The notes below the pieces were generated by a model, which did not search any database, was not told the DNA's origin, and saw only the letters and a program-made list of their open reading frames with translations. The translations under genes and the position numbers were made by a program. Shown piece by piece: positions 52,664 through 61,682 of a stretch of DNA of 64,000 nt (its first letter is position 1; the number at the start of each line of letters is the position of its first letter). Source of the stretch: Kribbella sp. CA-293567 (GTDB lineage Bacteria; Actinomycetota; Actinomycetes; Propionibacteriales; Kribbellaceae); contig NZ_CP114065.1 of the NCBI RefSeq assembly GCF_027627575.1, positions 6,944,001 through 7,008,000 of the forward strand, given 5' to 3'.

Positions 52664-53526
52664 CAGCGCGTCGCTCGGGCGGCCACGATCCGCCCGAAGG
52701 CGGCCATGCCGGCTTGGCTCGGGTGGAGCGGGGCAGCGATCGAGCTGGGGACCAGGCCTTCGAGCCAGCGTTGGCTGCTGGGGGCGCAGGCGTCGTGGCC
52801 GATGCTCGGCGTACGAAGGTCCACGTACTCCGCACCGTGGGCAGCGGCCTGCTGGGCAAGCATCGTGTTCAGGCGGTCGACGGTGGCCTGGAGGTAGTTC
52901 GCGTCGACAGGCCAGACCGGGACGAGCGGGTAGCAGCCGTTCGGGCGGATGTAGGTGCCGTAACCGGTCACCAGGATCTTCGCGTTCGGCGACAGCTGGC
53001 GGATGCGGTCGAGCGCGGCACCGACCGAGGGGCCTGCTGCCGTGATGCGGGCTGCCAACTGGTCCTTCCCGCCTGCGGTGAAGCGCGATTTGCAGGAGAC
53101 TCCGGCGGGCGCCGGGAGCAGGTTGATGCAGCTCAGCGCGGCTGTCACCAGTCCGGTGTCGTTCCCGCCGATGGCGACCGTCACCAGGTCGGTCGTCAGC
53201 TTCAGCGCGGAGAACTGCGGCGGCACGAAGCCGAACTGCTTGCTGGTGAAGTCAGGGACCACCGCCCCCGAGCAGGACACGTCGGTCAGCCGCGCACCGA
53301 GCTGCTTGGCCGCGATGTGCGGATAGTTGACGCTCGACCGCAGACAGGCCAGGTCGATCTGCCACGGGATCAGCGGGCCGGCCGCTGACGAGTCACCGAT
53401 CGCGACGTACTCCAGCGGGGCCGTCTCCAGTGGGTCCGCGGCCTGTGCGACCGCCGGGGCCGAAACCAGCAAACCGGTCAGCAGCGCCGCCGCCCCGGCC
53501 AGGCCCAGTGAGCGTCTTCCGAACAT
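52663..53526 (-). CDS. secreted SGNH/GDSL esterase
   Basis: A 287-residue SGNH hydrolase with a Sec signal (residues 1-29, ending AVAQA). Block I is YVAIGDSSAAGP, block III AIGGNDTGLV, and block V the histidine in LHPSQAGMAAFG, matching the Streptomyces SsEst and mycobacterial esterase group. Six cysteines suggest three disulfides. ATG 53526 has GGAGG six bases before it. It is the first of a two-gene operon of secreted esterases. Confidence 0.9.
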   Translation of the reverse strand: MFGRRSLGLAGAAALLTGLLVSAPAVAQAADPLETAPLEYVAIGDSSAAGPLIPWQIDLACLRSSVNYPHIAAKQLGARLTDVSCSGAVVPDFTSKQFGFVPPQFSALKLTTDLVTVAIGGNDTGLVTAALSCINLLPAPAGVSCKSRFTAGGKDQLAARITAAGPSVGAALDRIRQLSPNAKILVTGYGTYIRPNGCYPLVPVWPVDANYLQATVDRLNTMLAQQAAAHGAEYVDLRTPSIGHDACAPSSQRWLEGLVPSSIAAPLHPSQAGMAAFGRIVAARATR

Positions 53527-53633
53527 CGTCACCCTCCGCGTTTTCTCGAACACCAGATACTTACGGGTAATGTTCGACCACAAAGCACGACCAGGTCGCT
53601 GGGGCGCGCCCCAGACTTCAGGGGGCATCGGTT

Positions 53634-54833
53634 GTGACGGATCACAAACTGCTGGTCGGCGGCATCCCGGCGCACGAAGTACTGACGCGCAGCCTCGGGC
53701 TGCTGGTCGACGCCGTCCTGGAGCAACTGGTCGCCGAGATCCCGCTCTACACGCAACTCCCGCAGGAGGAGTTGCAGGGCGACATCCGGCGGGTGATCGA
53801 CCGGAGCCTGCGAGCCTTCATCGAGACCTTCAGGACAGGTCGGCCACCGAGCGGCGAGGCCCTCGCGCCACTTCGCGAGTCAGCCACCCGCCGGGCCGAG
53901 GAAGGCGTGCCCCTCGAAGCCATCCTGGCGGCGTACCACCTGGGTGGGCGGATCTGCGCGGACCACGTCGCCGCCGGCTTCCGCCCCGAGGAACTGGCCG
54001 ACGCGCTCACCCTGAACCGGCTCATCCTCGACTTCCTGCAGACCGTCACCGCCGTGGTCTCCGCCAGCTACTTCGAGGAGCGCCAGATCATCGCGGGCGA
54101 GGATCTGGCCACCCGCCAGTCCCTCCTGACCACCCTCCTCGACGGCGGTCCCGCCACCGAGGTCGCGCGCCGCGCAGGCCTCCACCTGCCCAGCCGGTAC
54201 GCCGTTCTGGGGCTGGCTTTCGGCGCGCACGCCGACGAGCAACAGCCCGGCGTGGACATCAAGATCGTTGCCAGACGCAAGCTTCGGCGCATCCGGCTGG
54301 AGCTCGACCGGACCGACGGAGGGCCGTCGATGTCGAGCTTGACCCCGGTGGACGGCATTGCTCTGCTGAGCGAATCACCTGCTTCGCTGGAAGAGTTGAG
54401 ACAACGGATGAGCAGGGCGGCCGGCGTACAGGTGACTGTGGCGGCGGCCGGCGCAGTACCGGAGGAAGTGCCGGCCGCGGTGGCCTTGGTGCGCGAACTG
54501 CTGGAGGTCGTGCGGATCTATCGGCTGCCGGCCGGGGTGCATCGGCTCGAGGATCTGGTCCTCGAGTACCAGTTGACCAGGCCGAGCCCGGCGCGCGATC
54601 AGCTCGCCGGGCTGATGACTCCCCTGGCGACTCGACCGGATCTGCTGCAGACGCTGCGCTGCTACCTGAGCCACGGGCGGAATCGCCGGCAGACCGCCGC
54701 CGAGCTGCACGTCCATGCCAACACGGTCGACTACCGGTTGCGGCAGGTCGGCAAGCTCACGGGCCTCGATCCGGCTCAGACAGAGCAACTTCCTCGCCTG
54801 GTTGCCGCGCTGGCCGCCCACGACGCCTCCTAG
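53634..54833 (+). CDS. PucR-family transcriptional regulator
   Basis: A 399-residue regulator: N-terminal helical sensor (residues 1-140), a GGDEF-like middle domain (ASYFEERQIIAGEDLATRQS onward), and a C-terminal PucR helix-turn-helix (NRRQTAAELHVHANTVDYRL). It diverges from the SGNH esterase and lies upstream of the P450 gene, either of which could be its target. The GTG follows a GGGGG stretch. Confidence 0.85.
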   Translation: MTDHKLLVGGIPAHEVLTRSLGLLVDAVLEQLVAEIPLYTQLPQEELQGDIRRVIDRSLRAFIETFRTGRPPSGEALAPLRESATRRAEEGVPLEAILAAYHLGGRICADHVAAGFRPEELADALTLNRLILDFLQTVTAVVSASYFEERQIIAGEDLATRQSLLTTLLDGGPATEVARRAGLHLPSRYAVLGLAFGAHADEQQPGVDIKIVARRKLRRIRLELDRTDGGPSMSSLTPVDGIALLSESPASLEELRQRMSRAAGVQVTVAAAGAVPEEVPAAVALVRELLEVVRIYRLPAGVHRLEDLVLEYQLTRPSPARDQLAGLMTPLATRPDLLQTLRCYLSHGRNRRQTAAELHVHANTVDYRLRQVGKLTGLDPAQTEQLPRLVAALAAHDAS

Positions 54834-54915
54834 CCGGCGGAGCGAGCGCGCCACTCGGCCGACTCCCGTCGTTCACGGAGCTGTCGTAGCGTGGCCGTGA
54901 GACCTGGGAGGTGCC

Positions 54916-56253
54916 ATGACCCCGCCTACGCCCTTGCTCGGAGCACGCACGCTCGATCGGGAGACCGCGCGCTCGCTGCCGCCCGGATCGCGGCTGCCGA
55001 CGTTCGTCCAGACGGTGATGTTCGCGCGGCATCGCAAGACGTTCTTCCCGCGGCTGCGGGCGCGGTACGGGGATGTGTTCACGATCCGGCTGGTTCCGTC
55101 GAGCCGGGTCGTGGTGGTGCTGAGCAGACCGGAGCACATCCGCGAGGTGTTCGGTACGCCGCCGTCGATCGCGCACGCGGGTGAGGGCAACACCGCGCTG
55201 GCGCCGATCATGGGGCAGCACTCGTTGCTGCTGGTCGACGACGAGGACCATGTCCGGATGCGGCGGCAGCTGATGCCGGCCTTCAACGGGCACGCGCTGC
55301 GCGGGTACGCCGAGATGATCGCCCGGCTGGCGCGGGACGAGGTCGGGAAGTGGCCGGTCGGTACGCCGTTCCGGCTGCACGACCGGATGCGCGACCTCAC
55401 CCTCGAGGTGATCCTGCAGGTGGTCTTCGGCGTGACGGACTCGGACCGGCTGGACCGGTTGCGCCCGCTGGTCGAGAAGATCGTCTCGGTCGGACCGGTG
55501 ATCATGCTCGGCGGCTTCTACCCGGTCCTGCTCGAGCTGCCCCCGTGGCGGACGTTCCTGCGCGCCCAGCGGCAGGTCGACGAGATCCTGTACGACGAGA
55601 TCGCCCGCCGGCGGACCGACCCGAAGCTTGCCGAGCGCAACGACGTACTGTCGAAACTGCTTGCCGCCGGCACCTGGTCGGACGTCGAACTCCGCGATCA
55701 GCTGGTCACTCTGCTGCTGGCCGGCCACGAGACCACCGCGACCTCGCTGGCCTGGGCCTTCCACGAGTTGGCGCGGCGACCCGACCAGCTCCGAGCCGGT
55801 CAGCAGGCCGCCGACGCCGGCGACGACGCCTACCTGGATGCCATGGGCAAGGAAGCACTTCGCCTGCATCCGGTCGTCTACCAGGTGGGCCGTCGGCTCA
55901 CCGCGACGGCCGAGATCGCCGGCTACCGCCTTCCCCGAGGCACCACCCTGATGGCCGCGATCGGTCTGGTCCATAGCGACGAGCAGAACTTCTCCGACGC
56001 CCGCATCTTCCGCCCGGACCGCTTCCTCGGCGACACTCCGCCCGCCCCCGGCACCTGGATCCCCTTCGGCGGCGGCACCCGCCGCTGCATCGGCGCCGGC
56101 TTCTCCCTGCTGGAGTCCACCGAGATCCTCCGCGCGGCCCTCACCCAGTACGACGTACAGGCGCCGGATCCCACCCCCGAACCAGCCAAACCCCGCAACG
56201 TCACCCTGGTTCCCGCCAACGGCTGCACCATCACCGCCACGAAGCGCACCTAG
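54916..56253 (+). CDS. cytochrome P450
   Basis: A 445-residue P450 with the oxygen-activation helix LLLAGHETTATS, the EALRLHP pair, and the heme-cysteine motif FGGGTRRCIGAGF. It most resembles the CYP4/CYP102-like lipid-hydroxylase style seen in actinobacteria. No ferredoxin lies nearby, so electrons must come from elsewhere. The ATG follows GGGAGGTGCC, 82 bases after the PucR gene. Substrate unknown. Confidence 0.93.
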   Translation: MTPPTPLLGARTLDRETARSLPPGSRLPTFVQTVMFARHRKTFFPRLRARYGDVFTIRLVPSSRVVVVLSRPEHIREVFGTPPSIAHAGEGNTALAPIMGQHSLLLVDDEDHVRMRRQLMPAFNGHALRGYAEMIARLARDEVGKWPVGTPFRLHDRMRDLTLEVILQVVFGVTDSDRLDRLRPLVEKIVSVGPVIMLGGFYPVLLELPPWRTFLRAQRQVDEILYDEIARRRTDPKLAERNDVLSKLLAAGTWSDVELRDQLVTLLLAGHETTATSLAWAFHELARRPDQLRAGQQAADAGDDAYLDAMGKEALRLHPVVYQVGRRLTATAEIAGYRLPRGTTLMAAIGLVHSDEQNFSDARIFRPDRFLGDTPPAPGTWIPFGGGTRRCIGAGFSLLESTEILRAALTQYDVQAPDPTPEPAKPRNVTLVPANGCTITATKRT

Positions 56254-56369
56254 CTCCAACTAGGCGACCGGCAACCAACGGCTCCGTTCAACTTCCGCAG
56301 CGCGGCGGCGAGACCCTCAGACGAGGTGCCCGCCGCCATCACGCAGCAGCAACCACGGAAACCCCGTGG

Positions 56370-56873
56370 TCAGTCCTCCAGATCCCCCACATCACCGAGA
56401 TCCACGTCGCGGACGGCATCCAGCCCGCTCTCGTCGTCCCCGTCCAGCTCGAACGGCTCGTCGTCGTCGATGACGTGGACAGCCGCCTCCTCCGCACTGG
56501 CCGCCGCACCGTCGAAGCCGACGTCCGCGGCCACCAGATCCTTCTCCTCGTCGTCCCCGGCGCCCTGGTCCGGCGCGACCAGCCGCCCGGAGCGGACCTG
56601 CCCGACCTCCGGACCGCCGACGTTCTCGCCGTCCTCGGCGTACGGGTCGATGTCCGGCTCCTCCTGCGCGATTCGCTGGTCCAGCGTCTCGCCCTCCAGC
56701 GCCTCGTCGGCGGTGGTGCCGAAGCCTTCGCCCGCGGACCACTTCTCCGGCGGCGAGTAGCCCTCGTCCAGCAGGTCGTCCACGCCCCGGTCGTTCAGCG
56801 TGTCCGAAGCCTGCAACTGGTCCTCGTCGTCGACGCTGTAGTTGCCGTAGTCCTCACGGTTGTTGTCGGTCAT
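56370..56873 (-). CDS. DUF5709 family protein
   Basis: A 167-residue, very acidic, soluble protein rich in Asp and Glu. It begins NYSVDDEDQLQASDTLNDRG and has DDLLDEGYSPPEKWSAGEGF, the pattern of the actinobacterial DUF5709 family. Probably disordered; function unknown. It diverges from the FUSC gene by 92 bases. Confidence 0.85.
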   Translation of the reverse strand: MTDNNREDYGNYSVDDEDQLQASDTLNDRGVDDLLDEGYSPPEKWSAGEGFGTTADEALEGETLDQRIAQEEPDIDPYAEDGENVGGPEVGQVRSGRLVAPDQGAGDDEEKDLVAADVGFDGAAASAEEAAVHVIDDDEPFELDGDDESGLDAVRDVDLGDVGDLED

Positions 56874-56965
56874 GCCACCACCCTCGCTGTCCGGGCCACC
56901 CGAATCAAGGCGGCACCCGGCAGCCCCGGCCGCCGCTGTCCGCCGACATCCCCGATGATGGACAG

Positions 56966-58120
56966 ATGGACCCGGTCCGGCTGACCCTGGAGCAGTTGCG
57001 CGAACTGCGCGTCGACATCGCGCCCCGGGCCGCCCGCCGCTCGCGCGCGTCGGTCAACCGCCGCCTCGAGCGCTGGCGCGACCGCGCCTTCTTCATCGCC
57101 CAGTGCGCCCTGGCCGCCGCCCTCGCCTGGGCGCTGGCCCGCTACGCCCTCGGCCACCAGCAACCGTTCTTCGCCCCGGTCGCGGCGATGGTCTGCCTCG
57201 GCTTCAGCTTCGGTCAGCGCCTGCGCCGGGTCGCCGAGGTGATGGTCGGCGTCGCCGTCGGGGTGGGCGTCGGCGATCTCTTCGTCCGGTTGTTCGGCAC
57301 CGGCGTCGTCCAGATCGTCTTCGTCGTCGCGCTGGCGATGAGCATCGCGGTGCTGCTCGGCGCAGGCACCCTGATGACCACCCAGGCCGGCGTCCAGGCC
57401 GCGATCGTGACCACCCTGCTGCCCAGCGACGGCGCCGCCTTCAACCGCTGGCTGGACGCCGTACTGGGCGGCGTGGTCGCTCTGGCGGCGGCGACCATCG
57501 CCCCCGCGGCCGCGATCAGGCGCCCGAGGCAACAAGCGACCGGCGTACTCAACGAGCTCGCCGCGATCCTGATCGCGACCGCCGACGGTCTGCGCGCTCA
57601 CGACGAAGCGGCGCTCACCGACGCCCTCCGCCGCGCCCGCGAGAGCGAGAGCCTGCTGGACGACCTCCGCAGCGCGGCTCAGGAAGGCGTCGCGGTCGTC
57701 CAGCTGTCCCCGTTCCGCCGCCGGCACCGCGGCCGGGTGCAGGAGATCGCCGACCTGGTGATCCCGCTCGACCGCGCGATCCGCAACGTCCGCGTCCTCG
57801 TCCGCCGCGCCGCGGTCTCCGTCTGGCGCGACGAACGGATGCCCGAGGAGTACCCGCTCCTGCTCGACCGCCTCGCCGACGGCACCCGGCTGATCGCCGA
57901 GTCCCTCTTCGAACCCGCCGCCGACGTCGCCGCCCACCGCGTCCTGGGCGAGCTCGGCCGCCGTACCGCGGTCCTCCCCACCCCACCCGGCCTCTCCGCC
58001 GTGGTGGTCCTCGGCCAGATCCGCTCCACCGTCGTGGACCTGCTCGAACTCACCGGCACCACCTACGACGAAGCCCGGGCCCTGGTCCCCCTCAGACCGG
58101 ACGGCCTGGACGAGAAGTAG
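56966..58120 (+). CDS. FUSC-family membrane protein
   Basis: A 384-residue protein with a short polar N-terminus, four to five membrane helices (residues about 40-190), and a long helical cytosolic tail. The FUSC/aromatic acid exporter pattern is in QQPFFAPVAAMVCLGFSFGQ and TTQAGVQAAIVTTLLPSDGA. It may export aromatic or lipophilic acids. The ATG has no clear ribosome-binding site. Its stop codon touches the right end of the TnpB element at 58121. Confidence 0.85.
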   Translation: MDPVRLTLEQLRELRVDIAPRAARRSRASVNRRLERWRDRAFFIAQCALAAALAWALARYALGHQQPFFAPVAAMVCLGFSFGQRLRRVAEVMVGVAVGVGVGDLFVRLFGTGVVQIVFVVALAMSIAVLLGAGTLMTTQAGVQAAIVTTLLPSDGAAFNRWLDAVLGGVVALAAATIAPAAAIRRPRQQATGVLNELAAILIATADGLRAHDEAALTDALRRARESESLLDDLRSAAQEGVAVVQLSPFRRRHRGRVQEIADLVIPLDRAIRNVRVLVRRAAVSVWRDERMPEEYPLLLDRLADGTRLIAESLFEPAADVAAHRVLGELGRRTAVLPTPPGLSAVVVLGQIRSTVVDLLELTGTTYDEARALVPLRPDGLDEK

Positions 58121-58160
58121 TTGACATTCTCCCCGGAGTGCACCAGGGATTCTCGACCGC
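58121..58160 (-). ncRNA. putative omega-RNA 3' end at the element right end
   Basis: In TnpB elements the guide RNA spans the tnpB 3' end and the right end. The end motif TGTCAA stops at 58121 (minus strand), so the guide would be read from the reverse complement of the last bases of the FUSC gene. RNA not shown; inferred from the family. Confidence 0.45.
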
Positions 58161-59437
58161 TAGGCGGCCGGTTGATTGGCGCTGCCAGCCGGGGCTGGGC
58201 TTCTGCGCCCGGACACCGCATGTCCTGCGGCCGGGAGACTGCTCAGGGCGCGGTTGAGGATCACCACCGCGGCATTGGTGTCGGCATGAGCCAGATGTCC
58301 ACAGGCTTCGCACTCGAAGACCGCTTGGCTCTCGCGGTTTCCGGGTGCGCAGTGCCCACAGGCCGCGCAAGTCCGACTGGTGTTCGTCGGGTTCACCCGC
58401 ACCACGCGAGCCGAACCCATCTTGTCCTCGAGTCTGGTCTGGAACCTTCCCCACAGCGACGCGAGAATCGACCGATTCAATCCGGATTTAGCTCTGGATC
58501 CGTTGGGCAGGAACGCCCCTGGCTGGTCGGGATCAGGCTTCGTGGCCGGCCGCCGAACCATGTTCCTGACCCGGAGGTCCTCGACCGCGATCAAGGCATA
58601 GCCGGAAGCAAGACGTGTGGTGGTCTGCTCGATCCAGTCGGTACGCCGGTTCGCCAGCCTTCTCCGCAGTACCGCCATCTGGTCCAGCGTGGCCTGACGG
58701 CGACGTGAGCCACCATTCTTCCGGCGAAGTACATGCTTGGTCTGCCGCGTCAACCGCCGCTCCAGGAGCAGGAGCCGCGCTCGCTCGACGGCAGTGAGCG
58801 CAGGAGCCTGGAACATCCGGCCGTCGCTGGTGGCGAGAGTGTTTCTCACGCCCCGATCGATCCCTGCCGTCGACTCCGACCCGGACAAGACCTTCGCCGC
58901 GGGGGGAGTGGTAAGCGCGACATGCCAGCGGCCATGACGAAGGGTGATGCGGGCCGAAGTGCCCTGCGTGATCTCTGCCCAGCTTCGACTGAGCCTGAAC
59001 CGCACCCGGCCGACCTTTGGCACGGTGACCGTGCCCCACCTTCGATTCAGTCGACGGACAGCAAAATCCCGCACCACAAACCCACCGACTCGGTCATCCC
59101 GGCGCTTGAACACCGGATATCTGGCCCGCCCTGCGTAGAAGTTCGCGAACGCCTGGTCAAGGTCCCGTAATGCTGCCTGCTGCACTGATGACGAGCCTGC
59201 GCGAAGCCACGGTAGCTCAACTCGAAGCCGTGTCAGCTCGCGCATCTGTGTTGCTTTGGTGATGCGTACGGCGTCCAGACTCCCGTGCTCGGGATGGGAG
59301 CCGCGATCGTGTTTTTCCCGCCGCCAGAAAGAACGCTGTTCGAGGCCGAGGTTGAATACGAAACGAGCGTCATCCACATGTTTCCTGAGCCCGACGGCTT
59401 GGTCGGGCCTTGGATAGAGACGCTGCCGGATACTCAC
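58160..59437 (-). CDS. tnpB: TnpB RNA-guided nuclease (IS200/IS605 family)
   Basis: A 425-residue TnpB. RuvC residues appear in order: aspartate in AGIDRGVRNTLA, glutamate in LIAVEDLRVRNM, aspartate in HADTNAAVVIL. The zinc finger reads CAACGHCAPGN and CEACGH. The protein cuts DNA beside a short target motif under guidance of an RNA from the element's right end. All catalytic residues are present, so it may be active. The GTG at 59437 precedes the typical SIRQRLYPRPDQ; the frame is open to a TTG at 59467. Confidence 0.9.
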   Translation of the reverse strand: MSIRQRLYPRPDQAVGLRKHVDDARFVFNLGLEQRSFWRREKHDRGSHPEHGSLDAVRITKATQMRELTRLRVELPWLRAGSSSVQQAALRDLDQAFANFYAGRARYPVFKRRDDRVGGFVVRDFAVRRLNRRWGTVTVPKVGRVRFRLSRSWAEITQGTSARITLRHGRWHVALTTPPAAKVLSGSESTAGIDRGVRNTLATSDGRMFQAPALTAVERARLLLLERRLTRQTKHVLRRKNGGSRRRQATLDQMAVLRRRLANRRTDWIEQTTTRLASGYALIAVEDLRVRNMVRRPATKPDPDQPGAFLPNGSRAKSGLNRSILASLWGRFQTRLEDKMGSARVVRVNPTNTSRTCAACGHCAPGNRESQAVFECEACGHLAHADTNAAVVILNRALSSLPAAGHAVSGRRSPAPAGSANQPAA

Positions 59438-59490
59438 GCCGGCAACGCTAGACAGGACCACCGACAATCAGAAGCTGACAGTGTGTCACC

Positions 59491-59845
59491 GCTCACACCA
59501 AAAAAGTTTCTGGAAATCTCCGTCATACCTGGTGACCTGGTGCGTCTCACCAGCATGACGATCCACCGACTGATGACAGTCATCGCCAGCGAGCAGGTTC
59601 AGCTGCGCCGCGATGACCGCAGCGACAAGACGGCCGCCACGGCCGCCTCAGTGGTCCCCACCGACGACCGGAGCGACGCCGCCGCCGAGCAGTAAGGCGC
59701 GAACCGGACGGACGGGCAGGCGGCGCCCCCGGACGATCTTCCCCACCGAGGTAGATCGCACGGACGTCGCACGACGCAAGAGGCGCCCTTGTGCGAGCGC
59801 GTCGCCTGCCCCGTCACCGGGTGCTCAGCCACAGCGAGCACCCGA
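59491..59845. other. region without a convincing gene
   Basis: A short plus-strand frame from ATG 59554 to 59695 could encode 46 residues, but it shows no family and lacks a ribosome-binding site. The stretch probably includes the TnpB left end. Nothing else recognised. Confidence 0.4.
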
Positions 59846-59912
59846 AAAGAACCACCCGCTGGTCATCCTGACGCCGATTGCGCGAGGCTCAGGCCGGCCC
59901 GGGTGGTTCTTT
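59846..59912. terminator. bidirectional terminator with a long loop
   Basis: Arms AAAGAACCACCCG (59846-59858) and CGGGTGGTTCTTT (59900-59912) form a perfect 13-bp stem around 41 bases, with A and T tracts on the outside. It lies just after the OsmC stop (minus strand). Confidence 0.75.
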
Positions 59913-59918
59913 CTTTTC

Positions 59919-60362
59919 CTACCCCACCACCACTTCGGTGGTCACCGAGTTCGCGATGAAGCACTCCTGATGCGACAAATGGTGCAACCGGTCCAGCACC
60001 GCCTGGTCGGGTGTCTCGCCCGCGAACGTGATCACCGGGTGCAGCGTCACCTTCGTGATCGCCGTCCGGCCGGCCTCGTTCTTGGCCATCACCCCGACCG
60101 CGTGATCGACGTACGAGTCGACCACCAGCCGTTTCTTCGCCGCGATCGCGAGGAAGGTGAGCATGTGGCACGACGACAGCGCCGCCACGAAGGCCTCCTC
60201 CGGGTCAACCGTGCCGGAGTCCGTCCCCAGGTACGCCGGGTTGGCCGACCCGGGCACCGTCACTCCGCCGTCGAAACGCCACTCGTGGTCACGGTTGTAG
60301 CTCTGGTAGGTGAACTCGTGCTCACCACGGCTCCACCGGACGTCGACCACGTGCTCCGACAT
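59919..60362 (-). CDS. OsmC-family peroxiredoxin
   Basis: A 147-residue OsmC-fold protein with the two-cysteine pattern: first in AALSSCHMLTFLAIAAKK, second in LSHQECFIANSV. It likely reduces organic hydroperoxides. ATG 60362 was chosen as the first Met fitting the family (SEHVVDVRWSRGEHEFT); the frame extends upstream into the PI-PLC-like gene without need. It lies four bases from that gene's stop, in the same direction. Confidence 0.88.
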   Translation of the reverse strand: MSEHVVDVRWSRGEHEFTYQSYNRDHEWRFDGGVTVPGSANPAYLGTDSGTVDPEEAFVAALSSCHMLTFLAIAAKKRLVVDSYVDHAVGVMAKNEAGRTAITKVTLHPVITFAGETPDQAVLDRLHHLSHQECFIANSVTTEVVVG

Positions 60363-60366
60363 GGGA

Positions 60367-61527
60367 TCACCTCTCCGCGACTGCCCCTCGCTGCCCCAAC
60401 GGCCCCGAGACGGGATTGAATCGTACGGCGAACGGCCCAGGCAGATCCGCGACGAAGTCACTGTCGTACCGCGAGGCCATCCCGGCGACCGGGAAGTCCG
60501 TCGTCACGTACTGCGCTCCGCTGGCCAGCGCGACGCCGACCCGGCTGGTCTCGTTCGCCCGGATCGTCGAGAGCGGCTCGTCGGAGCGGGTCCGGACCAG
60601 GTAGCCCTTCTTGACCAGCCGCCGGATCTCGGCCTGGTTGGCTCCCCGCGGGTCGTTCACCTGGGTGATCGCGGCGTCCGCCTCGCCCTCGGGACCGCGA
60701 GTGAAGACGGCACGGCCTTCGAGGTTCGGCTTGCCCTCGCGGTACAGGTCGCGCACCTGGCCCGGCCCGCCGTTGTCGAAGTAGAACAGCACCTTGCCGC
60801 GAGCCTGCTTGAGCGTCGGCCAGCCCTTCGTCAGCACCGACTGCTCCAGGGTCAGGCCCGGCTTGCGGACGTCGTCGGGCGACAGCAGGTCGTCCTCGCC
60901 GAAGACCGAGCGGATCTCGGCGTCCACGCTGTTCAGGTTGGCCAGATCCCACGGTGGCGCCTTGACGCCGCCGGCCGCGACGACCTGCGGATCGGACTGC
61001 TTCAGCTCCAGGTTGATCGTGATCGGTGCCGCGTCCGGGTGCTGATCGCTCCAGGCCTTGACCTGCCGCAGGCACAGCACGAAGGTCCGGCAGTTGGTGT
61101 TGTAGTCGAAGTCGGCGACGTGCATCACCTTGATCCCGGGCTGTGCGAGCGCCGGGTCGGTGAGCGGCCCCTGGCCGGTCAGCTTACGGATCAGCGGGTA
61201 GGTGTAGAGCCCACCGGCCGGATCCGGGAACAGGTCGAGCTCCAGGGTCCGGACGTTCTGGTCCGTCAGTTGCTGCGGGATCGAGGCGTGGGAGTACCAG
61301 AGATCGACGGAGCCCGGGTTCAGCTGCTGCTGCGCCTTCTGCTCGTTCGGGCTCAGTTCACGGTGGTAGGAGTTGTGCGATCCGATCTGCTGGAGCTGGT
61401 TCATCCTCACCGCGCCACCGGAGGTCTTCGCCGCCGCGTCGCCGGGCAGCGCGGCGCTGCCGGCGAGACCGCCACCGGCGACCGCCACGGACGCGAGTCC
61501 CGCGACCAGTTTTCTGCTGAGCTGCAT
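60367..61527 (-). CDS. secreted PI-PLC-like calcium-dependent phosphodiesterase
   Basis: A 386-residue secreted enzyme (Sec signal residues 1-33) of the PLC-like phosphodiesterase group. The first catalytic histidine is in QQIGSHNSYHREL; the metal site is in TLELDLFPDP, and the second histidine in IKVMHVADFDYN. Barrel strand TINLELK follows. It should cleave phosphatidylinositol or a related diester outside the cell. ATG 61527 has GGGAG six bases upstream. Co-directional with the OsmC gene. Confidence 0.85.
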   Translation of the reverse strand: MQLSRKLVAGLASVAVAGGGLAGSAALPGDAAAKTSGGAVRMNQLQQIGSHNSYHRELSPNEQKAQQQLNPGSVDLWYSHASIPQQLTDQNVRTLELDLFPDPAGGLYTYPLIRKLTGQGPLTDPALAQPGIKVMHVADFDYNTNCRTFVLCLRQVKAWSDQHPDAAPITINLELKQSDPQVVAAGGVKAPPWDLANLNSVDAEIRSVFGEDDLLSPDDVRKPGLTLEQSVLTKGWPTLKQARGKVLFYFDNGGPGQVRDLYREGKPNLEGRAVFTRGPEGEADAAITQVNDPRGANQAEIRRLVKKGYLVRTRSDEPLSTIRANETSRVGVALASGAQYVTTDFPVAGMASRYDSDFVADLPGPFAVRFNPVSGPLGQRGAVAER

Positions 61528-61682
61528 GTGTTCTCCCACTTTCGGTGAAGCGGACGGATCGGGCTGCCGCGATTCTTGCCCGGACCGGTGTCATCCGGCT
61601 GACCGCAAGCTGACAGGAAACCGTGTGCTGCCGAAGCGGTGGAGTTGGCAACGTTGTCGCCGGATGGAGGCACAATGAACAC

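Larger units (their letters stand above)
58121..59490 (-). mobile_element. TnpB-only IS200/IS605-type element
   Basis: The right end (58121-58152) shows the ending GGGGAGAATGTCAA on the minus strand after a small hairpin (CCCTGG with CCGGGG), typical of these elements. Only TnpB is present: no TnpA transposase, so movement would need help in trans. The left boundary is not certain; small hairpins at 59476-59488 and nearby suggest it is close to 59.5 kb. Confidence 0.75.

Noticed and set aside
59554..59695. Possible 46-residue plus-strand peptide beside the TnpB element
   Set aside because: No ribosome-binding site, no recognised family, and the open frame partly arises opposite tnpB.
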